A stretch of DNA of 64,000 nt from DASXHD01 sp038239005. Its GTDB lineage: Bacteria > Myxococcota_A > Polyangia > Polyangiales > Polyangiaceae. The notes under the pieces were generated by a model that saw only the letters and a list, made by a program, of their open reading frames with translations, did no database searches and was not told the DNA's origin. Made by a program: the position numbers and the translations under genes. Below are positions 1-8,681 of this stretch, in pieces. Position 1 is the first letter of the stretch, and every line of letters begins with the position of its first letter. The stretch covers positions 44,422 to 108,421 of the forward strand of contig JBBSFE010000007.1 of the NCBI GenBank assembly GCA_038239005.1. Reading direction: 5' to 3'.

Positions 1-2407
1 CGCCCTCGAGCACGGCGATGCCTTGGATCATGTGAGGAGGTGCGCCGGCCATCGAGACGAAATTGGTGCCGTCCGCGACGAGGCGGGGGATCGGCGTGGT
101 CGCGGTGACGTGAAGCGCACTCGAGCTTTCGAACGGCGACGTGAAGCGCACCATGAAGCGACCGCGCGTGTCCCAGTCGAGACCTTTCGGGCCCCACGCA
201 TAAACGCGCGCGAGCGGTGAGAGCGTCAGGTGCCCGGTGTTGTTGTAGCGGTCGGTGGTGCCAAACTCGTAGATGTCGTCGGTGCGTTTGCTGAAGCCGA
301 GATCGTCGGTGGCGAGCTTGGGCGCATCGATCGTGAAGAAGGGTTGCCAGTCTTGTGTCTGCGGCGCGCGACCACCGTAACCGTAACGACCATAGCCGCC
401 GTAGTAGCCGTACTCGTTGCGACCCGATGTCGTGGTGTCGAGCCCGGCGAGCGGAGCTTTGCCAACCGCTTCGCATTTCAGCGAGAGCGCCGTTGGTGAG
501 CGAACGTCGACGGAGCGCATCAAGTCGGGCACGGAAGCCGATTGCGTTTCATCCGTCGCGCCCCAGCCCACGCGAATCCATCCGACGAGCGCGCAGCCGA
601 TGGGGCCGCATCCGTGAGACATCGCGCCGGCGGCAGGGCTCGCGCTCTCGAGCGGCTCGGGGAGCGCGAGCGCTTTCCATGTCATGCCGCCGTCGATCGT
701 TTCGTAACCTTGGCGTGATGCGCTCCAACCGAGGCCGTAGCGACCCGACACCACCGCGGTTCCGAGATCGGCGACGTACGGTCCGTGCTTCGCATGACCG
801 GTGACGTTCACTTCGACGCCGACGTAGCGCCCAGAGTGCTCGACCCACGCGGAGAGCACGCCCGGCGTGCGCTCTTCGACGCCGCGAAGCCACGTGCCGG
901 AGCGCAAGACAGCGATGACGATGGTTCCGTCGTCGGGTGCAGCGTGGTCTTCGTCGTCTTCTTCGTCGTCGTCGCGTTTGCGAGCTTTGGGTGCGGCGGG
1001 TTTGGCGCCATCGAAGACGATGGGAATCGTCGAAGGGTGTGCGCCGTCGAAAATCGTCAGGCGAGCGGTCGCGAGATCGGATGCCGGCGGCGAGATGATC
1101 GCCGTGCGACCATCGGCGAGAGGAACCACACGCTCGGTGCCGACGTCGCCGTTGACGACGAAGTCTTCGAACGTCTGATTTTTACGCATGATGCAGTAGC
1201 TCTGCTCGGTCTTCTTGATGTCGACCGGTGTGGCGTCTGCTTCGCACGCTCCTTCGACGACGAGCGTTCCGTTCGATGGCGAGAACACGGCGCGCGGCCC
1301 ATCGAAGTGACGAAGTGTCGTGAGCTTCCCGCGCGGGTCGTAAGCGTAAATCTCCGTTGCGCCGTGCGGCACGCCGCAAACAAAACCGAATGCCGCAGGG
1401 GCCTTCGGAGGCGAGAGCGAAATGGCGTGGCAGCGTGAAGGCTTCAGAGGAAACGCATCGGGCGCCGTGTCGACCACGGCGCCATCGGCGATGCGAACTC
1501 GCGAGAGCGCACCATCACGTGCAACGAGGGCCGTTCCGCCTTCGAGCGGCCAACCATCGAGCACGGCACCGAGCAGCGGATTCTTCGCGCCACGTTGCGA
1601 ATCGGGCGGCGGCTCTTTTTGTTTTTTCACGATGTGGTCTTCGAGCGGCACGAGGTGCGCGATCTGCCCGTTTGGCTCGACGGCATACGATTGCGATACG
1701 CCTGCGGCATCGGGCCCGGTGACCACGATGGAGTCGCTCACGAGCCTCAGCTCTTTCGGATGAATAGGCAGGGGAACGGGCTGCCACTTGCCGCCCGCAT
1801 CGAACGTGGCGACGGCTCCGCGCAAATCGGCGATCGCGACCGCGCGCCATCCGTCGGCGGCGACGAAACGCGTGACGTCCGGGCTGCCGGGCCATGGCCC
1901 GAGATCCATCGGCGTGCCTAAACGCGGGTCGAACGCGATGTACGCGTTGTTCGAGAGCCGCACGTATGCGCGGTCGAGCCCGACGAAGAGCTGCGTCGGC
2001 GCGAGCTGCGTGTTGAAGAGCGGCTTCAGCGGCGAGAGCCATTTGTCGGCGCGCCAAATCATCTGTCCGAGCACGAACAAAAACCCACCGCCTAGTCGCT
2101 CCGGAATTTCGAGCGTCGCCGATGGTACCGACGGAAGCGGATCGACCGCGCTCTCGACACCGCCACCCGCGAGCCGAATGACACGCACGCCCGAGACGAG
2201 CATGCGACGCCCGCCACCGGGTTCCACGCCGAACGTTTTGTCGTCGTCCCCGGGACGAACCGGCACGAGCCGCGCAGGATGCACCGTGGGATCTGCAGCG
2301 GCCGCGACGGGCGAGCGCAGCGCGGCGCGACTCGCGTCTTCCGCTGGCCGCGATCCGCCGCAAGCGCAAAGCGCCGCAACAATCGCGAGTGCGACACGCG
2401 CCTTCAT
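1..2407 (-). CDS. Large secreted lipoprotein with beta-propeller/BNR-like repeats (C-terminus cut by window edge)
   Basis: The frame opens with ATG at 2407 and stays open to base 1, so the C-terminus lies outside the window. The N-terminus is a lipoprotein signal: a short basic start, a hydrophobic Ala/Val/Leu stretch, then LCACGG. The body has repeated short strands ending in D/G turns, and one segment (ETIDGGMTWKAL) fits the BNR/Asp-box pattern of sialidase-type propellers. Two low-complexity parts stand out: a K/R then D/E run near 941-1010 and a Tyr/Gly-rich stretch (YGYYGGYGRYGYGG) near 380-420. It probably sits on the outer membrane or cell surface and may bind a polymer. The exact family is not recognised. 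A long in-frame reading and a lipobox make a real gene very likely; the propeller assignment is weaker. Confidence 0.8.
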   Translation of the reverse strand, partial: MKARVALAIVAALCACGGSRPAEDASRAALRSPVAAAADPTVHPARLVPVRPGDDDKTFGVEPGGGRRMLVSGVRVIRLAGGGVESAVDPLPSVPSATLEIPERLGGGFLFVLGQMIWRADKWLSPLKPLFNTQLAPTQLFVGLDRAYVRLSNNAYIAFDPRLGTPMDLGPWPGSPDVTRFVAADGWRAVAIADLRGAVATFDAGGKWQPVPLPIHPKELRLVSDSIVVTGPDAAGVSQSYAVEPNGQIAHLVPLEDHIVKKQKEPPPDSQRGAKNPLLGAVLDGWPLEGGTALVARDGALSRVRIADGAVVDTAPDAFPLKPSRCHAISLSPPKAPAAFGFVCGVPHGATEIYAYDPRGKLTTLRHFDGPRAVFSPSNGTLVVEGACEADATPVDIKKTEQSYCIMRKNQTFEDFVVNGDVGTERVVPLADGRTAIISPPASDLATARLTIFDGAHPSTIPIVFDGAKPAAPKARKRDDDEEDDEDHAAPDDGTIVIAVLRSGTWLRGVEERTPGVLSAWVEHSGRYVGVEVNVTGHAKHGPYVADLGTAVVSGRYGLGWSASRQGYETIDGGMTWKALALPEPLESASPAAGAMSHGCGPIGCALVGWIRVGWGATDETQSASVPDLMRSVDVRSPTALSLKCEAVGKAPLAGLDTTTSGRNEYGYYGGYGRYGYGGRAPQTQDWQPFFTIDAPKLATDDLGFSKRTDDIYEFGTTDRYNNTGHLTLSPLARVYAWGPKGLDWDTRGRFMVRFTSPFESSSALHVTATTPIPRLVADGTNFVSMAGAPPHMIQGIAVLEG

Positions 2408-2525
2408 GCGGTCGAGCGTAGCGTGTTCCATCGTCGGTTGGACGCACCACGAGCGCCCAAGGTTTGTACGCCCGACATATGCGCTTTCTTCTCGCGTCTG
2501 CGCGCCGCGAGCTCGACCGTAAAGA

Positions 2526-3137
2526 CTACGGCGCGAGGCGGGTGATGCGGAAGGAAGCGGCCTCGCGCGTGTAGCAGAGGCGGTCATGCAGGCGATGATC
2601 GCGACCTTGCCAGAATTCGAACGTTGCAGGGACGACGCGGTAACCGCCCCAGAACGGGGGAACCGGGATTTCGCGGCCTGTGTATTCGGCGTCGATCTCG
2701 GCCACGCGCGCTTCGAGGGCTTCGCGCGTCACGACCGAGCTTTGTTCGGAGGCCCACGCGCCGATTTGGGCGCCACGTGGACGGGTGCGGAAGTAGGTCG
2801 CGGAGTCTTCGCGCGACACGCGCTCGGCCTTGCCCTCGATGCGGATTTGACGGTGCAGCGTCGGCCAGAAAAAGAGAAGAGCGACGCGTGGGTCGGCTTC
2901 GAGCGCGCGGCCTTTGCGGCTCGCATAGTTCGTGAAGAAGACGAAGCCGCGGGCGTCGTGCTCTTTCAAGAGCACCATGCGCGTGCTCGGCGTGCCGTCC
3001 GCGTCGAGCGTCGTCAGCGCCATCGCGGTCGGCTCCGGAAGGTTCGCGGTTTTGACTTCGTCGAACCAAGTCGTGAATTGGGTGAACGGATCGGGCGATG
3101 CCGTCTCTTCCTTCAGTGAAGGAAATTCTCGAGCCAT
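2526..3137 (-). CDS. pdxH: Pyridoxamine 5'-phosphate oxidase
   Basis: FMN-dependent oxidase that converts pyridoxine or pyridoxamine 5'-phosphate to pyridoxal 5'-phosphate, the last step of vitamin B6 synthesis and salvage. At 203 aa it is close to the usual ~200-220. Family signatures are present in order: EPTAMALTTLDADG (N-terminal FMN-binding strand), GFVFFTNYASRKG, RTRPRGAQIGAWAS, and the C-terminal GGYRVVP and RLHDR segments. I start at ATG 3137 (MAREFPSLKEE), because upstream in-frame residues have no similarity to the family and would run into asd. It is divergent from asd with under 30 bp between starts, so both promoters share that gap. Soluble cytoplasmic enzyme. Confidence 0.95.
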   Translation of the reverse strand: MAREFPSLKEETASPDPFTQFTTWFDEVKTANLPEPTAMALTTLDADGTPSTRMVLLKEHDARGFVFFTNYASRKGRALEADPRVALLFFWPTLHRQIRIEGKAERVSREDSATYFRTRPRGAQIGAWASEQSSVVTREALEARVAEIDAEYTGREIPVPPFWGGYRVVPATFEFWQGRDHRLHDRLCYTREAASFRITRLAP

Positions 3138-3164
3138 GCGTTCCGATGTAGCATGATCAAACAC

Positions 3165-4157
3165 ATGGCAGTCGTGGCGGTTGTGGGTGCAACGGGCGCG
3201 GTCGGGCGGGAGATGCTCCGCATTCTCGAGCAACGTGATTTTCGAGCGACGAAGGTCGTCGCCCTCGCGAGCTCGCGAAGCGCGGGAACGAAGATTCCGT
3301 TTCGTGGTGGCGAGCTCACCGTCGAAACCCTCGAGGCCAAATCGTTTGCCGGCGTCACGATCGCCCTATTTTCAGCCGGCGCCACAATCGCACGCGAGTT
3401 TGGGCCCGTTGCAGCGCAGGCCGGCGCTGTCGTCATCGACAACTCGAGCGCGTGGCGCATGGACGCCGATGTGCCGCTCGTCGTGCCCGAAGTGAACATG
3501 CTCGCTGCATCGCGGCGGCCGCGCGGCATCATTGCCAATCCGAACTGCGCCACGATTCAGATGGTCGTCGCGCTGAAGCCACTGCACGACGCTGCTCGCA
3601 TCAAGCACATCGTCGTCTCCACGTACCAAGCCGCAAGCGGCAAAGGTCACGCGGCCGCGCAAGAGCTCCTCGCGCAAACACGCGCGAGCGTCGTGGGCGA
3701 AGCGCCTGTTGCCAAAGTGTTTCCTGGAACTCTCGCGCACAACGTCCTGTGCGACTGGAAACCCGGCGACGGCGATTACTCCGAGGAAGAGACGAAGATC
3801 ATCCACGAGACCCGCAAAATCCTCGACGATGCATCGATCGCTGTATCCCCTACGACCGTGCGCGTGCCGGTCGTCACGGGTCACGCAGAATCGATCTGGG
3901 TGTCTTTCCACAGGCCCCTCGGCGCCAAGGAAGCCAAAGATCTCCTTCGCAAAGCCGAAGGTGTTGTCCTCATGGATGAGCCGTACGCCCCAGGTCTCCA
4001 TCCTCAGCCGCTCCTCGCCGCAGGGACCGATCCGGTTTACGTGGGCCGCGTTCGTGACGACATTGGGGTTCCAGGCGCCATCGCCATGTTCGTCGTTGCC
4101 GACAACCTGCGGAAAGGTGCTGCGTTGAACGCTGTTCAGATCGCCGAAAGACTCTAA
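3165..4157 (+). CDS. asd: Aspartate-semialdehyde dehydrogenase
   Basis: NADP-dependent enzyme that reduces aspartyl-4-phosphate to aspartate semialdehyde, the branch point to lysine/diaminopimelate, threonine and methionine. The Rossmann glycine motif VVGATGAVGRE is at the N-terminus. The catalytic cysteine lies in NPNCATIQ (about residue 128) and is followed by the STYQAASGKG segment; the substrate-binding VPVVTGHAES comes later. With ATG 3165 it is 330 aa; an alternative ATG at 3153 adds four residues (MIKH). I prefer 3165 because known enzymes start just before the glycine motif, but neither start has a clear ribosome site. Divergent from pdxH. Confidence 0.95.
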   Translation: MAVVAVVGATGAVGREMLRILEQRDFRATKVVALASSRSAGTKIPFRGGELTVETLEAKSFAGVTIALFSAGATIAREFGPVAAQAGAVVIDNSSAWRMDADVPLVVPEVNMLAASRRPRGIIANPNCATIQMVVALKPLHDAARIKHIVVSTYQAASGKGHAAAQELLAQTRASVVGEAPVAKVFPGTLAHNVLCDWKPGDGDYSEEETKIIHETRKILDDASIAVSPTTVRVPVVTGHAESIWVSFHRPLGAKEAKDLLRKAEGVVLMDEPYAPGLHPQPLLAAGTDPVYVGRVRDDIGVPGAIAMFVVADNLRKGAALNAVQIAERL

Positions 4158-4182
4158 CAGCCAAGCTCGAACCGGCTTACAT

Positions 4183-5811
4183 TTGCGGTCGCGTGTGCCG
4201 TTTTTATGGTCATGCGGGTCCCCCTTGCCTAGTCGTTCGAAACCCATTCCCGATCGCATCTCCACTCGACCACCTGCGTCGGGTCCCGTCCCTGTCATCG
4301 AAGAAGGTGATCGCCTACGCGTGCTCGATCACGTCGAGGGCGGCATCGCCGTTTGCCAGGCCGACAAATTTCTCTACGCCAACGAGCCGCTTCTCAAGAT
4401 GCTCGGGCATCGCTCGCTCGAGTCGCTCTCGACGTACAAAGTAAGCTCGGTCGCCGGCGTCGCCTCGTACGACTCATGGGCGATGGCCGCCGCAAGCGAG
4501 CCGCGCTCCGAATCGTGGCGGCGCGCAGACGGCAGCGTCGTGCGCGTGGACGTTTCGATCTCGACCATGACTGTTGGCGGCGACGGAAGCGCGCGCGTCG
4601 TGCTCGTGCGCGATGTCAGCGCGGCGTGGCGCGCGCAGGCGCAGCTTCAACAAACCGAAAGACTCGCAGCCGTTGGCACGCTCGCCGCGGGCGTCGCGCA
4701 TCAACTGAACAACCCGCTCGCGTACGTGCTCGCGAACATCAACTACCTCGCCGAAGAGATCCCGCCGTTCCTTCGCGAGACGAGCTCGGCCCTCAGCACG
4801 GAGCAATCCGACAAGTTGAACGATCTACTCGGCGCCATGAGCGACGCTCGCGAGGGCGCAGAACGCGTCGCGCGCATCGTCCGTGATTTGCGCACGTTCT
4901 CGCGCATGGAAGACGAACGTCGCGAGCTACTCGAAGTGCAAACGCTCATCGACTCGGCATGCGTGCTCATCGAGAGCGAGCTGAAAAATCGCGGGCGCCT
5001 CGTGAAGGTTTACGATCAGGTCTGGCCCGTCGAAGCGAACCCGTCACGCCTCGCGCAAGTGTTTTTGAATCTGCTTCTCAATGCGGCGCAAGCCATCCCG
5101 ATCGGGTCGCCCACGCGCAACGAAGTCACCGTCCGCACGTACATGGACGAAGCCGCAGAGATGGTCGTCGTCGAAATTCGCGACACCGGCACGGGCATGT
5201 CGGATGCCGTTCAAGCGCGCATCTTCGATCCATTCTTCACGCTCAAACCAGTCGGTGAAGGCACCGGCCTCGGTCTGACGACGTGTCTCGCCATCGTTCA
5301 TCACATGGGCGGGAGCATCGTCGTCGAGAGCGTCGAGGGCGACGGCTCCACATTTCGCGTGCGGTTGCCGTCAGCGATGCGCTCGGTTCAGCGACGCACC
5401 GCGCTTTCGTCTCATCCGCCCGAAGAGACACGCCGCACGCGTATGCTCATCGTGGATGACGAGATTTCGCTGCTGTCGTCGCTGCGCCGCGCTCTCGGGC
5501 GCGACGTCGATGTGGAGCTCGCAAGCTCCGCGCGCGACGCTGAGGCCATCCTCAGCGGGGACGATAACTTCGACGTCATTCTTTGCGATATCATGATGCC
5601 CGAGGTGACCGGCATCGACTTCTTCGAGAAAATCACGCAGGCCAAGCCCGAGCTCCGTGAGCGCTTCGTCTTCATGACGGGCGGCGCGTTCTCCGGCGTG
5701 ACGCAGCAGTTCCTCGACACGACCGATCTTCCGCGCCTCGACAAACCGTTCGACGTCCGCGAGCTCCGAAAGATCGTTCGTCGTCTCGCGAAGGCCCACA
5801 CACAGAAGTGA
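4183..5811 (+). CDS. Hybrid sensor histidine kinase (PAS, HisKA, HATPase, receiver)
   Basis: Cytoplasmic two-component kinase with its own receiver. A PAS-like sensor region spans about residues 45-155. The HisKA H-box VAHQLNNPLA has the phospho-accepting His near 173. The N-box (FLNLLLNAAQAI) and G-boxes (DTGTGMSD, GEGTGLGLT) form the ATPase. The C-terminal receiver, about 415-540, has VDDE, the phospho-Asp in CDIMMPE, MTGGAF and the conserved Lys in DKPF. No membrane segment is seen. The start is uncertain: TTG 4183 gives 542 aa, and TTG 4225 (LPSRSK) is also possible; the two nearby ATGs are out of frame. The next gene overlaps its stop, so the two are probably translated together. Signal and target cannot be read from the sequence. 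Confidence 0.9.
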   Translation: MRSRVPFLWSCGSPLPSRSKPIPDRISTRPPASGPVPVIEEGDRLRVLDHVEGGIAVCQADKFLYANEPLLKMLGHRSLESLSTYKVSSVAGVASYDSWAMAAASEPRSESWRRADGSVVRVDVSISTMTVGGDGSARVVLVRDVSAAWRAQAQLQQTERLAAVGTLAAGVAHQLNNPLAYVLANINYLAEEIPPFLRETSSALSTEQSDKLNDLLGAMSDAREGAERVARIVRDLRTFSRMEDERRELLEVQTLIDSACVLIESELKNRGRLVKVYDQVWPVEANPSRLAQVFLNLLLNAAQAIPIGSPTRNEVTVRTYMDEAAEMVVVEIRDTGTGMSDAVQARIFDPFFTLKPVGEGTGLGLTTCLAIVHHMGGSIVVESVEGDGSTFRVRLPSAMRSVQRRTALSSHPPEETRRTRMLIVDDEISLLSSLRRALGRDVDVELASSARDAEAILSGDDNFDVILCDIMMPEVTGIDFFEKITQAKPELRERFVFMTGGAFSGVTQQFLDTTDLPRLDKPFDVRELRKIVRRLAKAHTQK

Positions 5812-6671
5812 CCGACGACGACGATACCGCGAGCCCCGGGCTCTCGCGTTTTCTCGAGCTCTGCGCGCGCGAGATGGACGCTGAAGACGTGCGTGCCGAA
5901 GCGCACGGCTCCACGGATCCGTCCGCCAAGGTCCTCGTCGTCGCGCTCGGCACGGACACCGACATCGTGATCCGATTCGACGAGCCACCGCGTGATCTCG
6001 AAGCGCGACAACGCAGGCTCGAGATGCTCGCGGCCGCATTCGCGACGGCGCTCGAAGGTGCAGCGCGTCGCCCGCCTGGTCGCCGCTCGCTTCGTCGTGA
6101 GCTCGAAGCGCTCGCAACGCGCGCCGAAGCGATCGATGCCGTCGTGATCGATGCGCACTCGCCCATCGTGTGGGGCGCGGTCGCCGGGCCGGTGGCGTCA
6201 CCGATGGCCACGGTGATCCCGCTCAACGCGGAAGCACGCGCACGCATCGCGCGAATTCAAGAGTCGCATCGCGATCTCATCGCCGCACTCGACGTGAAAG
6301 ACGACGACGACGAGCCCAACGCCGAACGCTCGTCCGCAACGCCACCGCCGGGCACGCCTTCACCACTCACGACTCGCGCGGTCGCGGAAGTGCGCGCGCT
6401 TCCCGCGACGGCGATGCTTCATCGCGGCGGGCATCTCGCGCACAACCTCCGCGGCGAAAACTACGGCGTCGTCGCGCGGAGCTTCGCCGCCATCTACGTG
6501 CTCATTCTCGTGTTCGACAAAGTCTTCGACGAAATTCGCGCCGAGCGCGCTCTTCGCGAAGGGATGCCGATCATCGAACGCCTCGTTTTGGCGCTTCCGC
6601 CGATGGATCCGGATCCCGCGCCCATCGCCGGCGTGATTGCGCTCCGGCGCGGCCCGCGTCGCAAACGCTGA
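5808..6671 (+). CDS. Unknown protein overlapping the hybrid kinase gene
   Basis: I do not recognise this 287-aa protein. It starts at GTG 5808, overlapping the TGA of the kinase by 4 nt, which suggests translational coupling and perhaps a shared pathway. The N-terminus is acidic (DDDD) and an Arg-rich helical stretch follows near residues 70-105. There are two conserved-looking alpha/beta segments, one around DAVVIDAHSPIVWGA and one around SFAAIYVLILVFDK and ERLVLALPPMDPD, separated by an acidic, proline-rich linker. No signal peptide or clear membrane helix is visible. The strand-helix pattern loosely recalls small regulatory dimerisation domains such as Roadblock, but I cannot assign it. 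The 3' end converges with the methyltransferase gene 4 nt away. Confidence 0.75.
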   Translation: MTDDDDTASPGLSRFLELCAREMDAEDVRAEAHGSTDPSAKVLVVALGTDTDIVIRFDEPPRDLEARQRRLEMLAAAFATALEGAARRPPGRRSLRRELEALATRAEAIDAVVIDAHSPIVWGAVAGPVASPMATVIPLNAEARARIARIQESHRDLIAALDVKDDDDEPNAERSSATPPPGTPSPLTTRAVAEVRALPATAMLHRGGHLAHNLRGENYGVVARSFAAIYVLILVFDKVFDEIRAERALREGMPIIERLVLALPPMDPDPAPIAGVIALRRGPRRKR

Positions 6672-6675
6672 GCGG

Positions 6676-7455
6676 TCACTCTTCGAGGCCGGAAAATCTT
6701 CGGAGCTCTTTGGCGTCTTCGGTGCGCGCGCCTGCGGCGTCGCGGAGCATCATGGATGCGAGCGCGCATCGTGCGTCGGGTGGCGTGCGGCGGAGCGTCC
6801 ACACGGCGAAGAGCGGCTTCTCGTTTTCGCGCGGGATGATGACGCATCGCTCGTGAATGTGGAGACCCGCGGCATCCGCGCCGCGCTCGACCCGACCGTT
6901 TGCGCGCGCATCACCGCACATGACGACCGTGCCCGAAGCCGCGACGACTTTGCCCGCGGTCGCGAGGTACGCCTCGACGCCGCCGCGGTATTCGATGCGA
7001 GCGTAAGCGCGCTGCTCGTCCATCGCTTCGGAGGCGGCACCGACCGGGAAATACGGCGGCGTGCCGGTGACGAGGTCGAATTCGCACCCGAGCTTGTCGA
7101 TCACGCTCGCTTCGCGCAAGTCACCGTGATGCACGCTGACGCGAACGCCGACGCCCGTGCGCGCGATGTTTTTCTCGAGAAGCTCGAACGACACGGCTTG
7201 CGCCTCGATGCCAACGAAGTGCGCCTTCTCCATCTTCCATGCAAGATGCAAAAGTACCGAGCCGATGCCGCACCCGAGATCGAGCACGCGCGCGGCGTCG
7301 GGGCGTGCGTGCCACGCGAGATATGCGGTCGCGAGATCGTCGGACGAAAAGCGATGCCCTTTCGCGCGCTGATAAATCCGAAAGTCGCGCGTGAGCGCGT
7401 CGTCGGTGAGACTCGCAGAGAGCGGAGGGCGCGCGGAGAGCGGGCCGTCGTTCAT
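6676..7455 (-). CDS. TrmN6/YfiC-like SAM-dependent methyltransferase
   Basis: A 259-aa class I methyltransferase that resembles the tRNA1(Val) adenine-37 N6-methyltransferase family (COG4123). SAM motif I is VLDLGCGIGSV; the acidic end of strand 2 is GIEAQ. The lead-in YQRAKGHRFSSDDLATA matches the family N-terminus. The catalytic N/D-PP-Y/F motif appears as GTPPYF, with Thr where Asn is normal, so N6-adenine activity is uncertain. ATG 7455 overlaps the stop of the upstream desulfurase gene (ATGA), making it the last gene of a three-gene overlapping set. The substrate may be tRNA or a small molecule. Confidence 0.85.
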   Translation of the reverse strand: MNDGPLSARPPLSASLTDDALTRDFRIYQRAKGHRFSSDDLATAYLAWHARPDAARVLDLGCGIGSVLLHLAWKMEKAHFVGIEAQAVSFELLEKNIARTGVGVRVSVHHGDLREASVIDKLGCEFDLVTGTPPYFPVGAASEAMDEQRAYARIEYRGGVEAYLATAGKVVAASGTVVMCGDARANGRVERGADAAGLHIHERCVIIPRENEKPLFAVWTLRRTPPDARCALASMMLRDAAGARTEDAKELRRFSGLEE

Positions 7456-8681
7456 TCGGCGATTTCGCGAACCGCGGCAACGAGCGCGTCGATCTCTTCG
7501 AGCGTGTTGTAGACGTGCGCGCTCGCGCGGACCGTGCCGGAAAGTTTCGCGCGCGCATGGAGCACGTGCGTGCAGTGATAGCCACCCGACACGCAGATGC
7601 CTGCGTTGTCGGCGAGCATGCGCGCGACATGCTCTTGTGATGCGCCGGGCGCATCGACGACGAACGTAGCGAGCGCGAGGCGCGACTCCATCGGCTGGTG
7701 CTCGCCAAGAACGCGCACCCCTTGGATGGACCGAAGCCCGCCGAACATGCGCTCCGCGAGAGCGCGCTCGTGATTGCGAATCGTGTCCCACCCGATATCG
7801 CGAATGAACCGCACCGCGGCGGCAAAGCCGATCGTCGCCTCGATCGCGGGTGTGCCCGCCTCGAAGCGGAATGGCACGTCGCGCGGGACGAAACCGAAAT
7901 CGCGGTCCGAGCGCGGCGGTCCTTCGCCTTCGTCGCGGTTGAGCGTGACCATGCCGCCGCCGACTTGATAGAGCGCGAATTTGGCGAGTCGATCGGCGCG
8001 CCCGTAAAGAACGCCGACGCCGCTCGGGCCGAACGCTTTGTGCGAGCTCGCCGCGAGAAAATCGATGCCGAGCGCGCGCACGTCGATGGGCTCGTGGCTC
8101 AGCGATTGCGCCGCATCGAGCAACACGGGAACACCACGCGCCTTCGCGAGTGCCACGAGCTCGCGCACCGGCGCGATCGCGCCCGTCACGTTGGATGCGT
8201 GAGCGAACGAGAGGAGCTTCGTCTTCGGCGTGAAGAGCTTCTCGATTTCGCCCCAACGCGGAACGCCGTCGGCCTCGATCGGCACGAGCACCGGTTTAGC
8301 GCGCACGCGCCAGGGCAGGTAGTTCGCGTGGTGCTCGCTCGCGGGGAAGATGACTTCGTCCTCGTCATGGAGACCGAGACCGTGCGCGACGAAGTTGATC
8401 GCCTCGGTGGTGCCGCGCACGAAAACGATCTCGCTCGGTGACGCGCCGATGAGGCTCGCGATCTCGAAGCGCGCCGCTTCGTACTTTTGCGTCGACACTT
8501 CGCCGAGTGGGTGAACGCCGCGGTGCACGTTCGCCGTCGACGTCTCGTAGTATTCGCGCACCGCATCGATGACGGAGCGCGGCTTGGGTGTCGTCGATGC
8601 CGCATCGAGGAAAATCAGCGGATGGTCGCCCAGCGTGCGCGTGAGAAGAGGGAACTCGGCGCGCGCTGCCGCTGCGTCCAT
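7452..8681 (-). CDS. Cysteine desulfurase, SufS/CsdA type (class V aminotransferase)
   Basis: PLP enzyme that takes sulfur from cysteine as a persulfide. Length 409 aa, typical of SufS. Visible landmarks: DAASTTPKP near the start, SEHHANYLPW (PLP stacking His), DAAQSL, the PLP lysine in SSHKAFGPSG, and the persulfide cysteine in SGGYHCTH, where SufS usually has GHHCA. It starts at ATG 8681; a GTG one codon upstream is possible. The start overlaps the TGA of the ligase gene by 1 nt (TGATG), and its own stop overlaps the methyltransferase start. No sufBCD, iscU or other Fe-S assembly gene is near, so its sulfur may go to a different acceptor. Confidence 0.9.
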   Translation of the reverse strand: MDAAAARAEFPLLTRTLGDHPLIFLDAASTTPKPRSVIDAVREYYETSTANVHRGVHPLGEVSTQKYEAARFEIASLIGASPSEIVFVRGTTEAINFVAHGLGLHDEDEVIFPASEHHANYLPWRVRAKPVLVPIEADGVPRWGEIEKLFTPKTKLLSFAHASNVTGAIAPVRELVALAKARGVPVLLDAAQSLSHEPIDVRALGIDFLAASSHKAFGPSGVGVLYGRADRLAKFALYQVGGGMVTLNRDEGEGPPRSDRDFGFVPRDVPFRFEAGTPAIEATIGFAAAVRFIRDIGWDTIRNHERALAERMFGGLRSIQGVRVLGEHQPMESRLALATFVVDAPGASQEHVARMLADNAGICVSGGYHCTHVLHARAKLSGTVRASAHVYNTLEEIDALVAAVREIAE

